Source: SIG673 sp045660565
Lineage (GTDB): Bacteria > Bacillota > Clostridia > Oscillospirales > CAG-272
Direction: 5' to 3'
DNA length: 14,743 nucleotides
NCBI GenBank assembly: GCA_045660565.1
Contig: JAZRDX010000148.1
Coordinates: 1 to 14,743 of the forward strand
The notes beneath the pieces are model-generated. The model was not told the DNA's origin. It did not search any database and was given only the letters and a program-made list of their open reading frames with translations. A program made the translations under genes and the position numbers. How positions within the stretch are numbered: the stretch's first letter is position 1; the number at the start of each line of letters is the position of its first letter. Positions 1 through 6,670 of this stretch are shown piece by piece.

Positions 1-32
1 AGCTTCGCTGACAGCTCCCTCCCAGAGGGAGC
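1..32. repeat. Interspersed palindromic hairpin element, cut by the window edge
   Basis: Two adjacent hairpins are visible. AGC at 1-3 pairs with GCT at 7-9 around TTC and looks like the right part of a longer palindrome lost at the edge. GCTCCCTC at 14-21 pairs perfectly with GAGGGAGC at 25-32 around a 3-base loop. From memory, elements with this arrangement (a TTCG-type hairpin followed by a CTCCC/GGGAG hairpin) are scattered between genes in many gut Clostridia. The pairing is seen directly; membership of such a family is recollection. No T-run follows, so it is not a typical terminator. Confidence 0.55.
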
Positions 33-41
33 CTTTCACAC

Positions 42-65
42 AAAAAGATTTACACTTATCTTTTT
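42..65. repeat. AT-rich inverted repeat
   Basis: AAAAAGAT at 42-49 pairs perfectly with ATCTTTTT at 58-65 around an 8-base loop. It lies between the edge element and the terminator at 101-130. The stem is A/T-only apart from one G:C pair, so it may be chance. A 10-base palindrome, GGCTATAGCC, sits nearby at 84-93. No function can be assigned. Confidence 0.25.
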
Positions 66-100
66 ATCTGCTTTCTACTCATCGGCTATAGCCTCTTTTG

Positions 101-130
101 AACCACGCGACTATCGCGTGGTTTTCGTTT
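101..130 (+). terminator. Rho-independent terminator, + strand
   Basis: AACCACGCGA (101-110) pairs perfectly with TCGCGTGGTT (114-123) around the loop CTA, and the + strand continues TTTTCGTTT to 130. The 10-bp GC-rich stem with a U-rich tail is the standard form. Read on the minus strand no U-run follows, so it acts mainly on rightward transcription arriving from left of the window. It would insulate the 3' end of the convergent sigK gene. Confidence 0.7.
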
Positions 131-137
131 ACACAAT

Positions 138-169
138 AAAACAGCATTCTCCCCGCTTAAAGCTGTTTT
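138..169 (-). terminator. Weak terminator-like hairpin over the sigK stop codon
   Basis: On the minus strand AAAACAGC and GCTGTTTT form a perfect 8-bp stem around a 16-base loop that contains the TAA stop of sigK (157-159). The U-tract is short and forms part of the stem, so termination would be inefficient. The inverted repeat is seen directly; its role as the sigK terminator is inferred from position. Confidence 0.35.
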
Positions 170-846
170 CGAAGCATTCTGTAACGTATTTTTTCAAGCG
201 CGGACTTTTCTATCCTCGAAACGTACGATCTTGAAATACCGAGCTTTTCCGCGAGCTCTCTCTGGGTAAGAGGTGCCGTTCCGCAAAGCCCGTATCTCAG
301 AAAAATGATCTCCTTTTCCCTCTCGTTTAAGTAATTATGTATAATTTTCATAGCCGCCTCGCCGGAAATCTTAATATCAAGCTCCTCCGCTATTGTATCG
401 TCAACGCTTATAACGTCCATATACGTAAGCGGATTTCCGTCCTTATCCATATCTATGGTTTCGTTAAGCGATACAAGTGGGGCGGTCTTTTTTGCGCCTC
501 GGAAATACATAAGAATCTCGTTCTGTATACATTTAGACGCATACGTCGCAAACCTTGCCCCGTTTTCGGCATTGAAGGTATCAACCGCCTTTATAAGGCC
601 TATCGTTCCCACCGAGTTAAGATCGTCCTGGTTTTTACTCTGCGTATAATATTTTTTTACAATATGCGAAACGAGGCGCAGATTATGCTCGATAAGCTTT
701 TTTCTCGCATCCCTGTCCCCCGCCTTCATTAATTTGAAAGCATCCCTTTCCTCTTCGACGGAAAGGGGCGGCGGAAAGCTTCTGTTCTGGGTAACTCTTA
801 ACAAAACAAAATGAAACCGGAGCAAAAAGCCTGACATAAAATTCAT
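157..846 (-). CDS. sigK: Sporulation RNA polymerase sigma factor, SigK type, with pro-sequence
   Basis: Directs RNA polymerase to late mother-cell sporulation genes. The 229-residue protein has sigma region 2 at about residues 50-118, with the core- and -10-binding stretch near 75-116 (VGTIGLIKAVDTF, then TYASKCIQNEILMYFR). A region 4 helix-turn-helix lies at about 193-217, with TQRELAEKLGISRSYVSRIE. The ISRSYVSRIEK string and SFPPPLS after a hydrophobic N-terminus fit SigK better than SigE. Residues 5-17 are mostly hydrophobic and align with the B. subtilis pro-SigK leader removed by SpoIVFB, so a membrane-held precursor is likely. The gene is continuous, with no skin-like insertion. Start M1 is chosen because AAGGAG lies 9 bases upstream; M4 would be 18 bases away. 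It is divergent from the methyltransferase gene. SigE-family identity is the main alternative. Confidence 0.88.
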   Translation of the reverse strand: MNFMSGFLLRFHFVLLRVTQNRSFPPPLSVEEERDAFKLMKAGDRDARKKLIEHNLRLVSHIVKKYYTQSKNQDDLNSVGTIGLIKAVDTFNAENGARFATYASKCIQNEILMYFRGAKKTAPLVSLNETIDMDKDGNPLTYMDVISVDDTIAEELDIKISGEAAMKIIHNYLNEREKEIIFLRYGLCGTAPLTQRELAEKLGISRSYVSRIEKSALEKIRYRMLRKQL

Positions 847-855
847 AAGTAAATT

Positions 856-861
856 CTCCTT
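856..861 (-). promoter_or_regulatory. Ribosome binding site fixing the sigK start
   Basis: The minus strand reads AAGGAG, then 9 bases, then ATG at 846-844. This favours the first methionine over M4 and so keeps the full hydrophobic leader in the protein. Confidence 0.75.
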
Positions 862-880
862 AAATAATTTAGTTTACCAC

Positions 881-909
881 TTGCAAAATATATAATATTA
901 TGTTATACT
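881..909 (+). promoter_or_regulatory. SigA-type promoter for the rightward gene group
   Basis: TTGCAA at 881-886 and TATACT at 904-909 are separated by exactly 17 bases, close to the vegetative consensus. Transcription would begin near 916, leaving a leader of about 34 bases before the ATG at 950. It drives the methyltransferase and possibly the genes after it, since no strong terminator is seen among them. It overlaps the putative minus-strand sigK -10. Confidence 0.6.
895..902 (-). promoter_or_regulatory. Possible sporulation-type -10 element for sigK
   Basis: The minus strand reads CATAATAT, which fits the CATANNNT -10 pattern of SigE/SigK promoters and lies 48 bases upstream of the sigK start. 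I could not find a convincing -35 at the usual spacing: an AAATATT-like string is about 17 bases away, too far. In such AT-rich sequence the match may be chance. Confidence 0.25.
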
Positions 910-933
910 GTAAACATTAAATATTTATATGCG

Positions 934-940
934 AAAAAGG
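934..940 (+). promoter_or_regulatory. Ribosome binding site fixing the methyltransferase start
   Basis: AAAAAGG lies 9 bases before the ATG at 950. The in-frame ATG at 929 has no Shine-Dalgarno sequence, and this purine run would lie inside its coding region, so 950 is the better start. Confidence 0.7.
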
Positions 941-949
941 TCAGAAAAT

Positions 950-1729
950 ATGACAAAAAGTAAACTAACGGCGCTCTATCCGAGAGAGAGCTACGACGTA
1001 TTCGAGGGACTTGTATCTATCCGAGCAATTTTCGAAGCGCTGGACAATAATATTTCAGACAGAAAAATAGTTTCCGTTCTTTTTGCCGAGGAAAAAATCA
1101 AAGGTAACGGAAAGCTCCTCGGCTTCCTTAAGGCTCGCTCCTTTACATACGGGTATGAGCTGAAAACGGTACCGGAATGTGAAATAGACGCGATTTCCGA
1201 CGGTTCCTCTCACGGCGGAATAATAATGATAACGAAAAAAAGAATTTATCCCGAAAGAATAAGTAATATAAGCGAGAACGGCTTTGCGGTAATACTTGAC
1301 GGAATCGAGGACCCGTATAACCTCGGATACGCTATCCGCTCGGTTTACGCCGCGGGGGCAGACACCCTTTTGCTTCCGAAAAGAAGTCCCATTATTTCGG
1401 CAGGGATAGTTTGCCGCTCCTCGGCGGGTGCCTCCGAGCTTATAGAAACGGTTTGCGGAGACCTTGTCGAGAACGTAACGCTTTTAAGAGATAACGGATA
1501 CCGTCTTGTCTGTGCCGACATGGACGCCCCCGCGCCCGCGCATCTTTCAAATCTGAAAAAGCCGCTTATACTTGCCGTCGGCGGTGAAAAGCGCGGCTTT
1601 TCAAAAACACTTACCTCTCTTGCCGATCTCACCGTGCGTCTTGACTACGGACGGGATTTCAAAATGGCGCTTTCCGCCGCCTCCGCTTCCGCGGTTCTCG
1701 CTTTTGAGGTAACAAAGCAGAATCTTTAA
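950..1729 (+). CDS. TrmH/SpoU-family RNA 2'-O-methyltransferase
   Basis: Predicted SAM-dependent methyltransferase acting on a ribose 2'-OH of rRNA or tRNA; the target nucleotide cannot be told. The 259-residue protein begins with an L30e-like substrate-binding domain (about 12-90), followed by the knotted SPOUT domain. Motif 1 is DGIEDPYNLGYAIRS (about 117-131), with the conserved Asn124 and Arg130. Motif 2 is AVGGEKRGFS (209-218), with Glu213. The motif 3 region, YGRDFKMALSAASASAVL (233-250), lacks the usual SLNVS string. My recollection is that a group of clostridial TrmH-like proteins shares the GIEDPYN motif and this altered motif 3, so it looks like a subfamily rather than a decayed gene. 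The start at 950 is set by its ribosome binding site. The next gene follows after 57 bases with no terminator. Confidence 0.85.
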   Translation: MTKSKLTALYPRESYDVFEGLVSIRAIFEALDNNISDRKIVSVLFAEEKIKGNGKLLGFLKARSFTYGYELKTVPECEIDAISDGSSHGGIIMITKKRIYPERISNISENGFAVILDGIEDPYNLGYAIRSVYAAGADTLLLPKRSPIISAGIVCRSSAGASELIETVCGDLVENVTLLRDNGYRLVCADMDAPAPAHLSNLKKPLILAVGGEKRGFSKTLTSLADLTVRLDYGRDFKMALSAASASAVLAFEVTKQNL

Positions 1730-1786
1730 CATTTTATATTTACGGTTTTATTAACAATCAGCAAGTTTTTTGAAAGGTTAAAAAAT

Positions 1787-3520
1787 ATGAAACGTCTTTT
1801 TCAGTATATGAAGCATTACAAGAAGGAGTCGGTTCTCGCTCCGCTTTTTAAGCTTCTCGAAGCATCGTTTGAGCTTATCGTTCCGCTGATAATCGCAGCT
1901 ATAATCGACCGCGGCATCTCGGAAAGCACAGGCACACCCAACACTTCACTTATCTTTAAAATGTGTCTTGTTCTCGTTCTGCTCGCCGTTATAGGCTTTG
2001 TCTGCGCGGTCGTTGCGCAGTACTTTGCGGCAAGAGCCGCCGTCGGAGTTTCCTCCGAGGTAAAGCGCTCGCTTTTCGGAAAGCTTCAAAGTCTCTCGTT
2101 CACCGACTTTGACACTCTCGGAAACTCAAGAATGATAACCGGTATGACAAGCGACGTAAACCAGGTGCAAAACGCGGTCAACCTCGTTTTAAGGCTTTTC
2201 CTCCGCGCTCCCGTAATTGTTTTCGGAGCCATGATTATGGCGTTCACGGTCGATGCGGTAGCCGCTGTTACCTTTGCCGTTGTAATTCCGCTGCTTTCGA
2301 TAGTGGTATTCGGAATAATGGCGCTAACCGTTCCGCTTTACAGAAAGGTTCAGGAGGGTATTGATAAAATCCTCGGAATAACCAGAGAAAATCTCAGCGG
2401 TGCAAGGGTTATACGTGCCTTCGGTCAGGAGGACAGCGAAAGACAGCGCTTCCACACCGCAAACGACAGTCTTTCGGTAATGCAAAGATTTGTCGCAAAA
2501 TTCTCCGCGCTTACAAATCCCGTTACCTTTCTTCTTATTAACGGTGCGATAATTGCGCTTATATATTCCGGCGCACTCCGCGTTAACTCGGGTGATCTTA
2601 CTCAGGGACAGGTTATAGCTCTTTACAACTACATGTCTCAGATACTCGTCGAGCTTATTAAGCTTGCTAACCTTATCGTTTCGGTTACAAAGGGAATTGC
2701 ATCAGCAAAACGTATTGAGACAATACTTGAAATGACGCCCTCGGATAAACCCTCGGGTACTCTCGACTGCGCGGGCGGAGACATTGTATTCAGTAACGTT
2801 TCACTCACCTATAAAAACGCGGGCGCTCCCTCTCTTACCGATATTAATTTAACGGCAAAGCAGGGAGAAACGATAGGAATTATCGGTGGAACCGGCTCCG
2901 GAAAAAGCTCGGTCATTAATCTCATTCCGAGGTTTTACGACGTAAGCGAGGGCGAGATAACGATAGACGGAAGAAATATAAGAGAATATTCAACGGCGTC
3001 TTTACGAAGCGTTATCGGAATTGTTCCGCAGGCGGCACAGCTTTTTAAGGGCAGCGTAAGAGATAACCTTAAAATGGGTAACGAAAACGCGACCGACGAT
3101 GAGCTGAACGAAGCTTTGAAAGCCGCCGAGGCTTACGGATTTATTTCGGAAAAGCCGGGCGGACTTGACTTTATGATAGAGCCGTCGGGAAGAAATCTTT
3201 CGGGCGGTCAGAAGCAAAGACTTACCATCGCTCGCGCACTCGTAAGAAAGCCGAAAATACTTATCCTTGACGACAGCGCCTCAGCGCTTGACTACGCAAC
3301 AGACGCCGCGCTCCGCGCCTCCATTGCGTCTCTTGACTATAATCCCACGACTTTTATCGTTTCCCAGCGCGCTTCAACCGTGCTCAGCGCAGACAGGGTT
3401 CTTGTGCTTGAAGACGGCGAGGTCGCCGGGTACGGTACACCCGATTATCTTCTTGAAAGCTGTGAGGTTTACAAGGAGATTTACTATGCGCAGTTCCCCG
3501 ACGAAAAACCGAAGGCTTAA
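1787..3520 (+). CDS. ABC exporter half-transporter with degenerate ATPase site (heterodimer subunit 1)
   Basis: A 577-residue membrane protein with an N-terminal six-helix transmembrane domain (about 20-300) and a C-terminal nucleotide-binding domain (about 330-577), in the MdlB/multidrug-exporter class. Seen in the ATPase domain: Walker A GGTGSGKSS (367-375), Q-loop Gln415, canonical signature LSGGQ (471-475) and Walker B ILILD (491-495). Asp496 replaces the catalytic Glu, and Gln527 replaces the switch His. These two substitutions are those known from the TM287-type subunit of heterodimeric exporters, so this chain supplies the non-hydrolysing Walker site and the good signature motif to its partner downstream. 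A GAAAGG ribosome binding site lies 9 bases before the ATG. The substrate is unknown; drug, lipid or peptide export are all possible. Confidence 0.9.
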   Translation: MKRLFQYMKHYKKESVLAPLFKLLEASFELIVPLIIAAIIDRGISESTGTPNTSLIFKMCLVLVLLAVIGFVCAVVAQYFAARAAVGVSSEVKRSLFGKLQSLSFTDFDTLGNSRMITGMTSDVNQVQNAVNLVLRLFLRAPVIVFGAMIMAFTVDAVAAVTFAVVIPLLSIVVFGIMALTVPLYRKVQEGIDKILGITRENLSGARVIRAFGQEDSERQRFHTANDSLSVMQRFVAKFSALTNPVTFLLINGAIIALIYSGALRVNSGDLTQGQVIALYNYMSQILVELIKLANLIVSVTKGIASAKRIETILEMTPSDKPSGTLDCAGGDIVFSNVSLTYKNAGAPSLTDINLTAKQGETIGIIGGTGSGKSSVINLIPRFYDVSEGEITIDGRNIREYSTASLRSVIGIVPQAAQLFKGSVRDNLKMGNENATDDELNEALKAAEAYGFISEKPGGLDFMIEPSGRNLSGGQKQRLTIARALVRKPKILILDDSASALDYATDAALRASIASLDYNPTTFIVSQRASTVLSADRVLVLEDGEVAGYGTPDYLLESCEVYKEIYYAQFPDEKPKA

Positions 3521-3592
3521 TACCGACGTAAAGTTACTACTTGTTCCTCATTTGCATCATTGTTATTAAGATTTTGTTTTCAGCACATTCCG

Positions 3593-3598
3593 AAAGGA
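3593..3598 (+). promoter_or_regulatory. Ribosome binding site fixing the second ABC subunit start
   Basis: AAAGGA lies 9 bases before the ATG at 3608. The frame is open back to an ATG at 3560, but that codon has no Shine-Dalgarno sequence and would put this purine run inside the gene, so 3608 is preferred. Confidence 0.75.
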
Positions 3599-3607
3599 CT
3601 TATTAAA

Positions 3608-5434
3608 ATGAAAAAACATTCAAAAATAAAAAAAGCCACGTTAAAGAAGATATTTTACTATCTTAAGGGCTATAAATTAAGCTTTGCCGTAACTCTTCTT
3701 CTGGGGGCTATATCCGTTGCGCTTTCTCTGTACATTCCCTATCTTATCGGTGAAGCTATCGACTGCATAACCGAAAGCGGCAAGGTTGATTTTCCCGTAA
3801 TCCGCGGTATACTGCTTAAAGGAGCTTTAGCTATATTAATATCCGCCTTTGCGCAGTGGCTTATGAACGTCATTAACAACAAGATAGCTTATAACGTTGT
3901 AAGAGATATAAGAAACGACGCCTTTGACAACACGCTTTCACTCCCTCTCGGTTATCTCGATACCCACCGTACCGGCGAGACGGTCAGCCGCATTATTTCC
4001 GATGCGGAGCAGTTTTCCGACGGTCTGCTGCTTGGCTTCACTCAGCTATTCACCGGCGCGCTAACAATAATAGGAACCCTCTTTTTCATGCTTTCGATAA
4101 GTCCGTTTATAACCGCGATAGTGGTAGTGCTTACACCTATTTCCCTATTTGTTGCATCGTTTATCGCCCGCAAAACACATTCGATGTTCGTTGCAAGGGC
4201 AGAGGCAAATGCCTCTCTTACCGCCTTTACCGACGAAGCTATCGTAGGCCAGCGTGTTATCGCGGCATTCGGTCAGCAGGGTAAAAAGCAGGGGGAGTTT
4301 GACGGTATAAACGAAAAATACAGAAAATGCTCGCTAAAGGCTATATTCTTCTCCTCTCTGACAAATCCCTGTACGCGTTTTGTAAACAGTCTCGTTTACG
4401 CCGCCGTCGCTCTTGCCGGAGCGTTTTCGGTAATTGGTGTTTCGGGTAACATAGGTGTTATTTTCACCGCTATTACCGTTGGAAATCTCGCGACACTTTT
4501 AAGCTACGCAAATCAGTACACAAAGCCGTTTAACGAAATCTCGGGAGTAATAACCGAGCTTCAAAATTCTCTTGCCTGCGCGGAAAGAACCTTTGCGTTA
4601 ATCGACGAGGCACGAGAAACACCCGATCCAGAAAACGCTTACGTGATTGAAAAGCCGACGGGAGATGTTACTCTTGATAACGTCAGCTTCTCATACACGC
4701 CCGACCGTCCTCTTATAGAAAAGCTTTCCCTCTCCGTTACAAGCGGAAAGCGTATAGCGATAGTAGGACGCACGGGCTGCGGAAAAACCACGCTTATTAA
4801 TCTTATTATGCGCTTTTACGACGTATGCGACGGAGCCGTAAAAATGGGATTTATCCCCGACGAAGCCTCCTCTTCCGAAAAGGTAGTTGCGGATATAAGA
4901 GAGATAACGAGAAAAAGCATGCGCGCTTCCTACGGTATGGTTTTACAGGAAAGCTGGCTTAAGCGCGGAACAATAAAGGAAAATATTATAATCGGTAAGC
5001 CTGATGCGACCGACGAGGAAATAGTAGCCGCCGCCAAGGCGTCTCACGCACACAGCTTCATTAAACGTCTGCCGAACGGCTACGACACGCTTATCGGTGA
5101 GGACGGCGGAAGTCTCTCGCAGGGACAAAAGCAGCTTTTATGTATTACGAGAGTTATGCTTTGCCTACCGCCTATGCTTATACTTGACGAGGCAACCTCG
5201 TCTATCGACACACGTACCGAGCAAAAGATACAAGCTGCGTTTAACACCCTTATGGAGGGCAGGACCTCGTTTATCGTCGCGCACAGACTTTCAACCATAC
5301 GAAGAGCTGACGTTATACTCGTTATGAAGGACGGAAACGTCGTCGAAATGGGCAATCACGATGAGCTTATAGCTAAAAACGGCGCGTACGCCGAGCTTGA
5401 AGCCGCAGGTCGCTCCGCGCTTTGCAGGGCATAA
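3608..5434 (+). CDS. ABC exporter half-transporter with canonical catalytic residues (heterodimer subunit 2)
   Basis: A 608-residue partner of the preceding gene. A transmembrane domain (about 24-310, six hydrophobic helices) is followed by a nucleotide-binding domain. It has Walker A GRTGCGKTT (387-395), Q-loop Gln447, Walker B MLILD (523-527) with catalytic Glu528, and switch His559. The signature motif is LSQGQ (503-507), not LSGGQ. The pair therefore has one competent ATP site (this chain's Walker motifs with the first chain's LSGGQ) and one degenerate site. Residues about 412-428, between the Walker A helix and the Q-loop, look longer than in typical relatives, with an acidic/serine insertion. 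The gap to subunit 1 is 87 bases, without a terminator. Exported substrate unknown. Confidence 0.9.
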   Translation: MKKHSKIKKATLKKIFYYLKGYKLSFAVTLLLGAISVALSLYIPYLIGEAIDCITESGKVDFPVIRGILLKGALAILISAFAQWLMNVINNKIAYNVVRDIRNDAFDNTLSLPLGYLDTHRTGETVSRIISDAEQFSDGLLLGFTQLFTGALTIIGTLFFMLSISPFITAIVVVLTPISLFVASFIARKTHSMFVARAEANASLTAFTDEAIVGQRVIAAFGQQGKKQGEFDGINEKYRKCSLKAIFFSSLTNPCTRFVNSLVYAAVALAGAFSVIGVSGNIGVIFTAITVGNLATLLSYANQYTKPFNEISGVITELQNSLACAERTFALIDEARETPDPENAYVIEKPTGDVTLDNVSFSYTPDRPLIEKLSLSVTSGKRIAIVGRTGCGKTTLINLIMRFYDVCDGAVKMGFIPDEASSSEKVVADIREITRKSMRASYGMVLQESWLKRGTIKENIIIGKPDATDEEIVAAAKASHAHSFIKRLPNGYDTLIGEDGGSLSQGQKQLLCITRVMLCLPPMLILDEATSSIDTRTEQKIQAAFNTLMEGRTSFIVAHRLSTIRRADVILVMKDGNVVEMGNHDELIAKNGAYAELEAAGRSALCRA

Positions 5435-5440
5435 TTTATA

Positions 5441-5464
5441 CGCTCCCCTTTCAGCAGGAGAGCG
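5441..5464. repeat. Imperfect GC-rich hairpin between the exporter and the GH99-like gene
   Basis: CGCTCCCCT (5441-5449) and AGGAGAGCG (5456-5464) form a 9-bp stem with one mismatch around TTCAGC. The following sequence is A-rich before any T-run, so it is a poor Rho-independent terminator. It may be a weak attenuator, an mRNA-stabilising hairpin, or a remnant of the CTCCC/GGGAG element seen at the left edge. The role is not resolved. Confidence 0.4.
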
Positions 5465-5489
5465 GTAGAAAAACAATATTTTTATTCAC

Positions 5490-5496
5490 AAAGGAG
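5490..5496 (+). promoter_or_regulatory. Strong ribosome binding site of the interrupted GH99-like gene
   Basis: AAAGGAG lies 8 bases before the ATG at 5505 and is the best Shine-Dalgarno match in the window. It places the start ten codons before the in-frame TGA and shows that the initiation signal has not decayed. Confidence 0.75.
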
Positions 5497-5504
5497 TACA
5501 CGAT

Positions 5505-6617
5505 ATGAAAAAATACGATATTGCGGCTTTTGTTTGACCGTCATACACGGGCGACGAGCTTCGCTCAAGAATATTCTGGCCCGAGGGCAACGGTGAATGG
5601 CAGACCGTTAAGTCGGCAACCGCAAAATTTGACGGACACAGTTGGCCGCGTAAGCCTCTCTGGGGATACGTTAACGAGGCAGATCCAAAGGTTATGGAAA
5701 TGCAGATCAGCGAGGCCGTAAGCCATGGCGTAAACGTATTCATTTACGATTGGTACTGGTATGACGGACGCCCGTTCCTTGAAAACTGTCTTAACGACGG
5801 CTTTTTAAAGGCAAAAAACAGCGGCGATATGAAATTCTACATTATGTGGGCTAACCATAACGCAAACCACCTTTGGAGCAAGGAGCTTTCCGATTCGGAG
5901 GCGGGAGGCACCGTAATATGGCAGGGTGCCGTTGACAGAGCAAGGTTTGAAACGATGGCTACCCGTCTTATCAAAAAATACTTCTGTCTTGAGAATTACT
6001 ATAAAATAAACGGCGCACCTGTGTTTATGATTTACGAGCTTTCGACACTTATCGAAGGGCTTGGAGGTATAGAAGAAACCGCCGATGCCCTCCTTTGGTT
6101 TAAGCAGCAGGTTAAAAACGCCGGTTATCCCGATCTTCATATTCAGTTCTGCGACAGAAATAACAAGATTAAAAATATGAGCGGAATTGACGCCGAAAAG
6201 GAAATCGAGTTTAGGGACGCGCTCAAAAAGGTGAAGGCCGACAGCATTTCACACTACCATTTCGTACATATAACGGATATTGACCGCGACTACAATGAAA
6301 TCGTTGAGGACGTTAAAAAGATTTGGGATAAGATAGGAAAGGAATCCGATATTCCTTATTTTCCGCACGTCTCCTGCGGTTGGGACAACAATCCGAGATT
6401 TAAAAATTTCAGACCGGGAATAGTTAAAAATAACACACCCGAAAACTTTGAAAAAGCGCTTATCGCCGCTAAGGAATACGTGGATACCCACAGTCTCCCC
6501 GTACCGCTTATCACGGTTAATTCGTGGAATGAATGGACCGAGACCAGCTATCTTGAGCCTGACGATCTGTACGGTTACGGATACCTCGATGCGATAAAAC
6601 GCGTATTTAAGGATTAA
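5505..6617 (+). pseudogene. GH99-like / WbsX-family protein gene interrupted by TGA at codon 11
   Basis: The frame from ATG 5505 would encode 370 residues but carries TGA at 5535-5537; after it the frame is open for 359 codons. Before the TGA it reads MKKYDIAAFV, and after it PSYTGDE. From memory, relatives read AFVWPSYTGDE, so the TGA replaces Trp. The family marker NSWNEWTETSYLEP is intact (339-352). Glu343 and Glu346 have the three-residue spacing of the GH99 catalytic pair, and IYDWYWYD lies near residue 80. Such proteins are predicted to act on cell-surface polysaccharide, as glycosidase or glycosyltransferase; activity is not established. All 14 other Trp codons in the frame are TGG. 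A downstream start (5694 or 5700) would lose the first barrel strand. It could be a nonsense mutant, a base-call error or a leaky-stop gene. Confidence 0.8.
5535..5537 (+). other. In-frame TGA at a conserved tryptophan position
   Basis: A single G-to-A change at the third base would convert TGG to this TGA. The next base is C, a context known to favour UGA read-through in bacteria. A 4-bp CCGT/ACGG stem could form directly after it (5538-5550). No other in-frame TGA occurs in the window's recognised genes. Confidence 0.85.
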
Positions 6618-6670
6618 CCGCTTTATAAATTTTCTTCCCTATTTTTGAAAAACGAAAGGAACGGGCAAAA

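Noticed and set aside
337..732. Open + strand frame of 131 codons opposite sigK
   Set aside because: It lies wholly inside sigK on the other strand, has no recognisable domain or ribosome binding site, and reads as a codon-bias shadow.
3521..3607. Regulatory RNA or terminator between the two ABC genes
   Set aside because: The 87 bases show no stable hairpin, T-run or recognisable riboswitch core; only the ribosome binding site at 3593 stands out.
5535..5566. Selenocysteine insertion at the in-frame TGA
   Set aside because: Two tiny stems follow the TGA (CCGT/ACGG and GAGC/GCTC), but neither has the length or loop of a bacterial SECIS. The family position is remembered as Trp, not Cys, and the protein class has no selenoprotein history that I know.
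5694..6617. A complete shorter gene starting at 5694
   Set aside because: The ATG has only a 2-base gap after the nearest purine run, and homologous coding sequence clearly extends upstream to a strong ribosome binding site and ATG at 5505.
1787..6617. A polysaccharide synthesis and export cluster (ABC pair plus GH99-like gene)
   Set aside because: The ABC proteins are multidrug-exporter type fusions of membrane and ATPase domains, not polysaccharide Wzm/Wzt type, and no glycosyltransferase, flippase or nucleotide-sugar gene is nearby. Adjacency alone is not enough.
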